Program-made: the position numbers and the translations under genes | Shown: positions 23,301 through 35,300 of the stretch, in pieces | Layout of the letters: every line of letters starts with the position of its first letter | Numbering within the stretch: position 1 is the first letter of the stretch | Assembly: GCA_963556495.2 (NCBI GenBank) | Contig: OY747702.1 | Location: 14,187,403 to 14,251,402 of the forward strand | Reading direction: 5' to 3' | DNA length: 64,000 nt | Origin: Valencia hispanica | Lineage: Eukaryota > Chordata > Actinopteri > Cyprinodontiformes > Valenciidae | Notes under the pieces: model-generated | Databases searched by the model: none | Seen by the model: only the letters and a program-made list of their open reading frames with translations | Told to the model about the DNA's origin: nothing

Positions 23301-26300
23301 CTATAAATTAGGGCTGGACAATAATTCAATAGCTCTATAGATATCTATCTATCTATCTATCTATGATCAATCAATCAATAGATGTGTGGTGCGACAGCAA
23401 AAAAAGGGTCCATAAATGTTCAATAGAAAAAAAAGTTTCCCTTTTTACATGTACTTTACTTCATTAAAGAATAGCATAAAATGGCCAGGAATGCACATAA
23501 TATATATATATTTACAATGTTTGATAATTTATCAATAAATTTCCATGTCGATCAATATGACTTTCCTTTTTATTGATATGTTCTTTTTCTATATCGTTCA
23601 GCACCAATACAGATATTGACAATTCAGAATTGTTCTTACATAACTCTTTAATTATTGGATTAAATATTGATAAGAACATAAAAATCAATGTCTATCACTT
23701 GTTAATATTAATGACCTGAACAAAGCAGCTTGAGAAGGCTGTTTCAGGGGGGGAGAGTTCTCTGCTTCATTGAGCAGCTTCTAAAATTTCTTAATCTTTA
23801 ACAATCAGATTTACTTCAGAAATCTATAGAAAAAACACACAGTTTATCTGGCTGCTGGCTCACAATAGAGGCAGAAAAAGAGGGGCCAAGGATTTGCCAG
23901 TAAACAATCATGGCTCTACTCTACACTGAAGCTACCGCTACAGCCACTCACCACGCTGAGCTTCTGGATCATAGCTGAAATCCAGCTGAGGTCCACCTTT
24001 TTATACAACACTGCTACAAACACAGCATGAGGGTCTGTGTCAGCCCAGTGGAGCGGCGTGCCCTCAGGATAACTCATTCTGATGCTAGTTCGATTCCCGA
24101 CATCGGTGCTGAACTCTCCCAGAGGGCCACTGTTTAACCTGATGGACACACAAGGCAGGAGAAAAAAAGGGGGAAGTCTTGATGAAAATGGTAAAGCAGA
24201 AGTTTGTACTGTTAACACCACAAACCAAAACCAGAAGTGGAAACAAAGACTCCTTTCAGTCAGTCTGCATGTTGTCAAGTCTCATGTAAAACAGCAGTAA
24301 CTTACTACTGTTCTATGCAAGCTGGGTCGGCGAACTCTGACCTGATTATGGTGCTGAAACGGTCGATCAGCTGACCCAGCTCCATGCCCTTCAGTATGCC
24401 CCCGTTTCCTACAACCACACAGCGCTGACAGTCACCAGACGCCTTCTCTGGTGGAGGATCAGAGTTAGTAGCTGGCAGCTGAAAACACAAACAGATGATT
24501 AGGTCTGGAGTTCATTAGAAACATAATCCATAACCAGAGAGGCTCCAGCTGCTAAACCAGCAGAACCAAAGCTGGGTAATTAATATCAGAGTAACATTAA
24601 ATCTGCTTCACACATTCTGCTGCTTCTGTCATTTAACCTAACCTCAACATTTCCTCAACAAAGCAGAAGATTAACAGAAGAAGACTGGAGTGTTAGAAGT
24701 CACACTGTGACCCTGTCGGCTTCTTTCTGTCTAATGCTGCTCCAGAACGGAGGTTCCCAAACAGTCTGGCTTTCCGGCTGATCTGGGATCAGCTTCTTTC
24801 CTCTAGTATTGAATCGGTTAAAAAGCAGCTTAGAACTTTTTTTTTTGTAAATCACACCAATCATTTCTGCTTCCCCCATTTGCTGAATCGTTCTTATGCA
24901 TTTTTTTTTTGTTTTTGAAGCATTAAGTAAGCGGAGCTTAACTTTTATTACACAACTCCAGGTACTGTACTAAAAATGAAAAAACATAAAAGTTGGGGTG
25001 TGTCTCTCTTGAGGCTATCATCTGACAACAGTAACATTTCTAAAGACCTATCTATCTGCATTTACCAGCTGCAGCAGCTTCTCTACTTTGCCTTCGAGTC
25101 CTCTGAAGCCAAATGGCAGCGGGTAGAGGAAGAGCTCGTCGGGGAGTGGCTCGCCGTGAAACAGGAAGGGCTGGACGGCGCCGCCGGATGACGGGAACAG
25201 AGCGAGCAGCCGCTCTCTGCTGCCTCTGGGGCGACACTGACCCTCCAGAACTCTGCGCACGTTCTCATGCACCCGCTGCAGGGCAAAACAAAGCCGGGTG
25301 AAGAAAGGAGATGTCACTGTAGTAACATCAGCATGCCTGGATAAGTAGATTATTTGCTGTTAAAAAAAAATCCACAGCATCCTGCTACATTATACATCTT
25401 CAAGGAGCTCACTTGGGATTTGTTTGTTTTTCAGATTCAACTGAGGAGGGAATTTAAATCGGACTTTAAAAAAAAAAATTTGTTCATTAACGCTCTGGTT
25501 CCCACACGTGTTCAAGAGCTCCATGCCCTAACGAGTAGATGTGAGGGCATCTGCTAAAGTTATGCTATTTAGTGTTTGCTCACTTTTCACCAGGGGTCAT
25601 CTAGAATGTAAATGACAACTGGATCTCAACAGCATCTCGAAAACGTCTCTCTGTCCATCTTTCTAACCATGCAGCCAGATAGATATTTTAAAGATAAGCG
25701 GCAAAAGCAAAGGAGGCGGGTTAGCAGTGCCACAACAATGTTACTATGGAATATCGTCTCCGCTGCCAAAAAATGTAGCATTTAGCATGTCATGACAGTC
25801 ATGAGACCGTCATACAGCAACAGTCTTCAGCCAGAGGCCTCTTTGGAATCGTTGCTACTGGAGATCTATAGATAACATTTATTTTTCCTTTGGCATAAAT
25901 AAAGTATTTTTGTACTGAACTGAATTTGGCTTACTAAACTTAAAAATGAGAGTTTTTCTCCACAAGGTGATGCACGTGGAGCAGCTTGTGTCTAACACCA
26001 ACCCATCTGTACTTTGAACACAGTCATGGAAGACAGAGCTTTCACCTCAGGTGGTTTCACCACAGTGTCTGACATAAAGGACCAGTTCATGTTTCGTGAT
26101 GATAACAGGAGTGTTTGAAAGCTCTGCACAGTCCCATGCATGGGTGTGACACAACAGTTGTAAGCCAACGGTAAATTGAAATTAACTTCAAAGTTAAAAA
26201 TACTTTACTGATCTCAGAGGAAAATTAGGTGTCGTTGTAGCTCATACGAATTAATTCTTTAAGGAGTTGTTGTAGATGATGATGGCTGTGGGCAGGAAGG

Positions 26301-29300
26301 ATCTCTCCTGTAGCGGTCTGTGTTGCAGCGAAGCTGAAGAAGCCTCCGACTGAAGACGCTCTGTTGTTGTATGACAGTCTCATAAAGAGGATGCTCAGGG
26401 TTGTACATCATTTTCTTGATTTTGTGAAGAATCCTTCCTTGCATCATCATCTCCAGATGTTCCAGTCGTCCCCAGAACAGAACCAGCCTTCTTTATCAGG
26501 TCGTTTATCCATCCATCCATCCATCTTCTTCCGCTTATCCGGGGTCGGGTCACGGGGGCAGCAGCTTAAGCAAGGACACCCAGACTTTCCTCTCCCCAGC
26601 CACTTGTTCCTGCTCCTTGGGAGGAATCCCAAGGCGCTCCCAGGCCAGCCGAAAAACATAGTCCCTCCAGCGTGTCCTGGGCCTTCCCCTGGGCCTCCTC
26701 CCGGTAGGACGTGCCCGAAACACCTCACCAGGGAGGCGTCCAGGAGGCATCCTGACCAGATGCCCGAGCCACCTCAACTGACTCCTCTCGATGTGGAGGA
26801 GCAGCGGCTCTACTCTGAGCCCACTCCGGATGACTGAGCTTCTCACCTTATCTCTAAGGGAGACCCCAGACACCCAACGGAGGAGACTCATTTCGGCCGC
26901 CTATATCCGTGATCTTGTTCTTTCGGTCACCACCCAGAGTTCGTGACCATAGATGAGGGTAGGAACGTAGATCGACCGGTAAATCGAGAGCTTCGCCTTT
27001 CGGCTCAGCTCTCTCTTCACAACAACAGACCGGTACAGCACCCGCATAACTGCAGAAGCCCTACCTATCCGTCTATCGACCTCCCGCTCCATTTTTCCCT
27101 CATTCGTGAACAAGACCCCCAGATACTTAAACTCCTCCACTTGGGGAAGGGCCTCATCCACGACCCGGAGAAGGCACCCCACCCTTTTCCGGCTCAAGAC
27201 CATGGCCTCGGATTTGGAGGTGCTGATTCTCATCCCAGCCGCTTCACACTCGGCAGCAAACCGCTCCAGCGAAAGCTGTAGATCACATTAAGCAGAGACC
27301 AGATCCTGAGGCCACCGAAACGGATCCCCTCAAACACCTTGGCTGCGCCTAGAAATCCTGTCCATGAAAGTTATGAACAGGATCGATGACAAAGGGCAAC
27401 CGTGGCGAAGTCCAACTCTCACCGGAAACAAGCCCGACTTACTGCCGGCAATGCGAACCAAACTCTGGCACCGGTCGTACAGGGACCTAACAGCCCGTAT
27501 CAAGGGGCCTGGTACCCCATACTCCCGGGGCAGACCGGTTGGGCGAACTCCCACACACCCTCCAGGACCCTGCCGAGGGTGTAGAGCTGGTCCAGTGTTC
27601 CACAGCCAGGACGAAAACCGCATTGTTCCTCCTGGATCCGAGGTTCGACTATCCGTCTGACCCTCCTCTCCAGAACCCCTGAATAGACCTTACCAGGGAG
27701 GCTCAGAAGTGTGATCCCCCTGTAGTTGGAACACACTCTGTGGTCCCCGTTTTTAAACAGGGGGACCACCACCCCGGTCTGCCAATCCAAGGGAACTGCC
27801 CCCGATGTCCACGCAATATTGCAGAGCCGCGTTAACCAACACAGCCCCACAACATCCAGGGCCTTGAGGAACTCCGGCCGAATCTCATCCACCCCCGGAG
27901 CCTTGCCACCGAGGAGCTTTTTAACGACCTCGGTGACTTCAGCACCAGAGATTGGAGAGCCCGACCCAAAGTCCCCAAACCCTGCTTCTAAATTGGAAGG
28001 CGTGCTGGTGGGATTGAGGAGGTCTTCAAAATATTCCATCCACCGACCCAAAACATCCCGCACCAAGGTCAGCAGCTCACCATCCCCACTGTAAACAGTG
28101 TTGGTGGCAGACCGCTTCCCCCTTCCCCTGAGACGCCGGATGGTGGACCAGAATCGCTTCGAAGCCGTACGGAAGTCGTTCTCCATGGCCTCTCCAAACT
28201 CCTCCCACGCCCGAGTTTTTGCCTCCACGACCATCCGAGCCGCACTCCGCTTGGCCTGCCGGTACCTATCAGCTGCTTCAGGGGTCCCATAAGCCAAAAA
28301 GGCCCGATAGGACTCCTTCTTCAGCCTGACAGCATCCCTTACCGCTGGTGTCCACCAGCAGGTTCGGGGGGTTGCCGCCGCGACAGGCACCGACCACCTT
28401 GCGGCCACAGCTCCGGTCAGCCGCCTCGACAATGGAGGCGCGGAACATGGCCCACTCGGACTCAATGTCCCCCGCCTCCCCTGGGACGTGTTCGAAGTTC
28501 TGCTGGAGGTGTGAGTTAAAGCTCCTTCTGACAGGAGACTCTGCCAGACGTTCCCAGCAGACCCTCACAACACATTTGGGCCTTCCAGGTCTGTCCGGCC
28601 TCCTCCCCCACCATCGGAGCCAACGGAGAGTCTGACGATGTCCAGTCGAAGTCTCTCAACCTCGCATACCAGCTCTGGCTCCTTCCCCACCAGAGAGGTG
28701 ACGTTCCACGTCCCAAGAGCCAGCTTCTGCAGCCGAGGATCGAACCGTCAAGGTCCCCGCCTTCGACCGCCGCCCATCCTACACAGCACCCGACCCCTAT
28801 GGCCCCTCCCACAGGTGGTGAGCTCATGGTAAGGGGGACCCATGTAACCTCTTTGGGCTAAGCCCAACCGGGCCCCATGGGTAGAGGCCCGGCCACCAGG
28901 CGCTCGCCAACGTGCCCCACCTCCAGGCCTGGCTCCAGAGGGTGGCGTCGGTGACCCGCGTCCGGGCAAGGGAACACTGAATCCAATTTTCTTTTTCGTC
29001 ATAGGGGTCTTTTGGGCTGTCTTTTGGGCTGCACTTTGTCTGATCCCTCACCTAGGACCAAATTGCCATGGGTGACCCTACCAGGAGCAAAAAGCCCCCG
29101 ACAACATAGCTCCTAGGATCATTGGGACACTCAAACCCCTCCACCATGATAAGGTGGCAGCCCAGGGAAGGTCGTTTAGCCTTTTTAAATCCCTGGCTCT
29201 GATGCTGCTACCCAACCGATGATGGCTGAAGAGATTACACTCTCCACAACAGACTTTTAGAAGATATTGACTTGATTTCCCTCTGGGATCAATAAAGTAT

Positions 29301-32300
29301 TTTTGAATTGTATTGAATTGAATATGCAGCATCTTGGTACAGTACAGTCTGCTCTGTCCCTTCTTGTAGACGGTTTCACTGTTTAGTTTCCAGTCCAGTC
29401 TGTTTTCCAGGTAAACTTCAAGGTAGTTATACTCCTAAACCACCTCCACTTCTTCTCCCATGATGCAAATAATGCTTTACTTATCCCTGTTTCTTTTCAG
29501 GGTACAATCATCTCCTTTGGTTTGTTCACATTCAAGGTAAGTTAAGACGATTTACACACCATGTCACAAACCAGTCCACCAGCTCTCCGTATTCAGCTTC
29601 TTGTTCATCTCTGATCCAGAGTCATCTGAGTATTTATGCAGATGACAGGTCTCTGATTTATACTGGAAGTCTGAGATGTACAGAGTAAAAAGGAATGGTG
29701 AGAGTACGGTCCCCTGTGGTGCTCCTGTGCTGCTGACCACCTGGTTTGACACACAAACTATCAGTCTCACAAACTGTGGTCTGATTGTCAGGTAGTCATT
29801 GATCCAGGCGATTGTTGAGGGCTCCACTTGTGTCTTCTGGAGTTTCTGAAAAAGCAAATCAGGCTGAATTGTTTTACATTCACTAGAGATATCAACATGA
29901 TCCTCACAGTGCTGCACGCTTTGTCCAGATGACAGTGGGTTGGTTGAAGCAGGTGGATGATGGCATCTTCAACTCCAACTCCATGGTGATTGGCAAACTG
30001 CAGCGGGTCCTGATATGTTCTAGTTTGCTTACTTTGGTGGGCCAACTGGAGTCTCTCTAGGACCTTCATGATGTGGGATGTCAGGTCAACAGGTCCATAG
30101 TCACTGATGACTGATGGGTGGGTTCTCTTTGGTACTGGAACAAGGCAGGATGTCTTGCACAACACTGGAACCTTCTCCTGAGTTAGGCTAAGGTTGAAGA
30201 GGTGCTGCAGAACCTCACAGAGCTGCTCTGCACAGGCCTTCAGGACTCTGGGCCTGACATCTGGACCTGCAGTCTTGTTCCGGTTCAGTTTCTCAAGCTG
30301 CCTCTTCACCTGACTTTTGGAGACAGACAAGTGGGAGGGGGAGGTAAAGGGGGTAGCAGCATCTCTTGACTTGGTTGAAGACAAACTTGTGGAAGCAGAA
30401 GAGTCCATGACTGAGGTGATGGATAAAACATCCAAGGTGTGACAGGAAAGCTGTGGGTCAGAGGAGAGTGGGATATTTGTTTGCCTGGGGACAGGAGAGG
30501 AGGATGCTGAGCTTGTTCCAGAACTGAACCTATTGAAGAATGTGTTCAGTTCATTGCCTCTTTCCAGAGTTCTATCTATCCAATACTTTCTGTGCTTAAA
30601 GCCTGTGATCTTCTTCATCCCTGACCAGACATCTCTGATATTGTTCCTCTGTAGTTTACTCTCCAGCTTCTTCCTGTGTGCCTCCTTGCTGTCTCTTATC
30701 TTGACTTTAAGTTGCTTCTATATACTCCTCGGTACTTCCCTGTCTCCCTCCCCGAAGGCTTTTTTTCTCCTGTTTAGCAGTTCCTTCAGGTTACTGGTGA
30801 GCCAGGGTTTGTTATTAGGGAAGCATCTCACTGTTCTGGTGGGGATGGTGTTGTCCACTCAGAGGTTTACATAGTCAGTCACACACTCAGTCATAGCATT
30901 ATTGGGCTTGGCAACACACTCAGTCATGGCATTATTGGGCTTGGCAAGGAGTCATTCAGTTTGTGACTTCTTCAGCTCCTGTTATCATTTCCTCAGTTAT
31001 TTTTGTCACAGGTTGCCTCTGACCAAGTGGTTTATATACTGAGCAGAGAAAAAGAAGATTGTGATCTGATTATCCAAGAGAAGGTCTTTGTTTGGACATG
31101 TATGCATCCTTTACATTTGTCAGCTGCTCCACAAGAGAAAACAAGATGCTGGATTTGTTTTATGCAAACTGTTGAAATGTTGGAAGTGTAGTGGCGAGGG
31201 AGGCATGATTAAAATCACCAGATATTGCCACAAATGTATTTGGGTGTAGGGTCTGTAGTTTAGCTACAACAGAACTGATGACACCAGATTCATTGTCAGC
31301 AATGGGTGAAGGTGAAATGTAAACAAAATAACACTGGTGAACTCTCTTGGTAAGTAATATGGATATAAACTTACTGCCAAGAGTTCAATATCTGGGCTGC
31401 AGAGACACTTCACAGTAACATGTCCTGGATGACACCATCTGTTGTTGACAAGCACTGCTACTCCAACTCCTATTCTTTTCCCGCTCTCTTCAGATCTCGG
31501 CCTGCTTGTATAGTCAGGAAGCCTGGTGGCAAAGTCTGGTGCAGTATTGGGGCCAAAACTGAGAATACTTTTCTGCCGCAGGAGGCTATATCCATTACGA
31601 AGCCAGCAACTTATCTGACTATTGATAGCCCAGCATCGGTAACTGAGAAGGAGACCACTCACTCGTGTTAGCATTGGAGAGGCTAGCAACTAGCCTGCCT
31701 AGCCAACTAGCCTGCCTAGGCTCACCAGCTTTATAAGAAGCGTATTTTCTCCTTCTTCCAACTTTATGGCGGTAGCAAACATCTTTAAGTGCATTACCGC
31801 CATCTTCTGGACTAAAGTGTGTACCGGAAGAGTTTTAATGTGTAAATACAGTCGTAGCTAAAAGTTTTGAGAATGACACAAATATTAGTTTTCACAAAGT
31901 TTGCTGCAAAACTACTTTTAGATCTGTGTTTCAGTTGTTTCTGTGATGTACTGAAATATAATTACAAGCACTTTATACGTTTCAAAGGCTTTTATTGACA
32001 ACTACATGACATTTATGCAAAGAGTCAGTATTTGCAGTGTTGGCCCTTCTTTTTCAGGACCTCTGCAATTCGACTGGGTATGCTCTCAATCAACTTCTGG
32101 GCCAAATCCTGACTGATAGCAACCCATTCTTTCATAATCACTTCTTGGAGTTTGTCAGAATTAGTGGGTTTTTGTTTGTCCACCCGCCTCTTGAGGACTG
32201 ACCACAAGTTCTCATTGGGATTAAAATCAGGGGAGTTTCCAGGCCATGAACCCAAAATTTCAACGTTTTGGTCCCCGAGCCACTTAGTTATCACTTTTGC

Positions 32301-35300
32301 CTGATAGCACGGTGCTCCATCGTGCTGGAAAATGCATTGTTCTTCACCAAACTGTTGTTGGATTGTTGGAATAAGTTGCTGTTGGAGGGTGTTTTGGTAC
32401 CATTCTTTATTCATGGCTATGTTTTTGGATAAAATTGTAAGGGAGCCCACTCCCTTGGATGAGAAGCAACCCCACACATGAATGGTCTTAGGATGCTTTA
32501 CTGTTGGCATGACACAGGACTGATGGTAGCGCTCACCTTTTCTTCTCCGAACAAGCCTTTTTCCAGATGCCCCAAACAATCGGAAAGAGGCTTCATCGGA
32601 GAATATGACTTTGCCCCAGTCCTCAGCAGTCCATTCACCATACTTTCTGCAGAAGATCAATCTGTCCCTGATGGTTTTTTTGGAGAGAAGTGGCTTCTTT
32701 GCTGCCCTTCTTGACACCAGGCCATCTTCCAAAAGTCTTCGCCTCACTGTGCGTGCAGATGCGCTCACACCTGCCTGCTGCCATTCCTGAGCAAGCTCTG
32801 CACTGGTAACACTCCGATTCCGCAGCTGAATAATCTTTAGGAGACGATCCTGGCGCTTGCTGGACTTTCTTGGATGCCCTGAAGCCTCCTTAACAAGAAT
32901 TGAACCTCTTTCCTTGAAGTTCTTGATAATCCTATAAATTGTTGATTTAGGTGCAATTTTAGTAGCCACAAGATCCTTGCCTGTGAAGCCATTTTTATGC
33001 AACGCAATGATGGCTGCACGCGTTTCTTTGCAGGTTACCATGGTTAACAATGGAAGAACAATGATTTCAAGCATAACCATCATTTTAACATGTCAAGTCT
33101 GCCATTCTAACCTGATCAGCCTGACATAATGATCTCCTGCCTTGTGCTCGTCAACATTCTCACCTGAGTTAACAAGACGATTACTGAAATGATCTCAGCA
33201 GTTCCTTTAATGACAGCAATGAAATGCAGTGGAATTTTCAAGGCAAAGAAGGACTATGCAATTCATCTGATCACTGTTCATAACATTCTGGAGTATAAGC
33301 AAATTGCTATTATAAAAACTTAAGCAGCAAATCTTCCAATTTCCAAAATTGATGTAATTCTCAAAACATTTGGCCACGACTGCACATGTGACTCTTAAAA
33401 ATCAAAATATCATCTTGTACATTATTTACCCTATATTCTTGTAAAATCTAACTAATTCTTAACTGAACACTTTCTGTTGCTCAGATTTGAGCATTTTCCT
33501 CCCCTGCCTATTTATCACAATCAAACATTACATGTTCAAATGTTTCCTCTTGCCCCCCCCAAAAGAATTCAAAATTCCCTGTCCCTGGGTATGGAATTGT
33601 GTGCGTTCTTACTTAGCCCCAGCCTGTAAAACACTGCCATCTAAACATCCTCCTAGAGCAACTGTTTCCAGGAATCCAGACATCCCCGACAGGAATGAAC
33701 GTTTTTGTGTGTGTGTGTGTGTGTGTACACCAAGTGCAGACCACCTGTGCACTCATAAACCCTCACCTGTCTGTATGTGGGGCTGACACGCCAATCAACA
33801 GGTTCAACTGGCCTCATCTGGATTGGCAGCAGAGAGAGAATCACCAAACCAAGCAAACTCAAAACAATGACAGCAAACATCCACCTGCAGATAAATTGAA
33901 ACAAAATAACAAAACATAAACTATTGAACTTTAACATAAACCTACCATGAAATGACACAATCATGCAAACCAACAGCAGGTAGGAAGTAAAATAAGAAGG
34001 TTTCTGCTCCTTTCTAACCTCAGAAGGCTGGAGGAGAAATATTTTTGAGTTGTGGCATTACTACATTTTGTAGTTTAAAGAAAAATCTGTTCCCCCAGCG
34101 AGCCTGCAAGGATCAGTGCCTACAGACAATGGATAGAGTCTAAGAGTTGCTATTTTGATAGTTATGAACTCATTGTCTCCCTACAGAGAGGAAGGAGAGA
34201 CATGGAGGCCTGACTGCTGCAGGAAACAACTCAAGCTTGAGGTGAAGCTCTGACTGCACAACAATGTTTTATCACATGCTTTGTTTTTCTAGATACCTAC
34301 TTTGTACAGCACCAGTAACAATAACACAGTTATATTAAGAGGAAATTAATCAATGCAACAAAACTAATTGTAGGAAGTTCGTCGTCTTTAGGAGAATCAA
34401 ATTATTGCAGGCATTAAAACATAAACCGGACCCACAACTCATATGAGCAAATTCACCTGACCTCATCCGCCTCATTTATTCTGCTTTCAGATCCTGAAAA
34501 CACAGACTGAGAGTTGGCTGCAGAAATGCTCAACAGGAAACACGCAAGCTTCCTCTTGTGGGTTAACAATCTGTAGTGTGCACCTGCAGGAGCAACACCT
34601 TCACAACCACCAGATGCCGTCAACAGATGTGCAGCAACTGTGTGATGCCAAATATGGACCAGAGGCTCCATCAGGCCAGCCAGCTGTGTGGGGATGCTGC
34701 AGTGACGCTGTTTTTCATCTCAAATAATTCAAGCTGTATTTCACAATTATTTGACCTCATTTCCTTCGGGTTTTAGCTCAGGGGGAAAAGCTTTAGATGT
34801 AATGAAAAACTAACAGCCTCTAAATAATAATAATATCTTTGTAGAGTGCTTTTAGACAAAGCGCGAGATAGTTTGTACATAATAAGAAACACAGCATATT
34901 AAGAAACAGTATAGAACAGTAAAACAATATATAGGGGACAAAGTATATATAGTACCGTTTTAGAATAAAACAATGCAACACTATGAAACAATAAGATCAC
35001 AATAAACTTGAATTAAAACATAGCTTAAAACGCATAGGATAAGGTGAACATGTGGGTGTTTAGCTTGGCTTTAAAAAGCTCCACAGAGGTTGCCTGCCTA
35101 ATGTCCTGAGGGCGGTAGTTCCACAATGATGGGGTACAAAAAGAGAAAGCACGCTCACCTACTAGGAATGAGTATTGGCAAGAAACTGGCAATACGATAT
35201 GTATCACAACACGGGGGGGGGCGGGGGCGATGTGATATATTGTGCTATACTGCAATACTATGAGTAAGAATAAATAGTGTGATTTTTAAAACTGAATTTA

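Larger units (their letters stand above)
26190..31690 (-). mobile_element. Rex1-like LINE (CR1 group), decayed, interrupted by Rex3
   Basis: Minus-strand pieces match the better copy at 38.2-41.4 kb: the 3' part at 26190-26507 and 29179-29560, an RT part at 29564-30618 (including SSTGAPQGTVLSPFLFTLY) and an endonuclease part at 31264-31689 (VAVLVNNRWCHPGHVTVKC). Frames are broken many times. A Rex3 element splits it at 26508-29168, and a short foreign LINE tail sits at about 29266-29323. The whole lies in the second st3gal5 intron. Confidence 0.8.

Noticed and set aside
26364..28635. Several plus-strand frames over the Rex3 element
   Set aside because: They are antisense shadows of the GC-rich Rex3 coding region on the minus strand.
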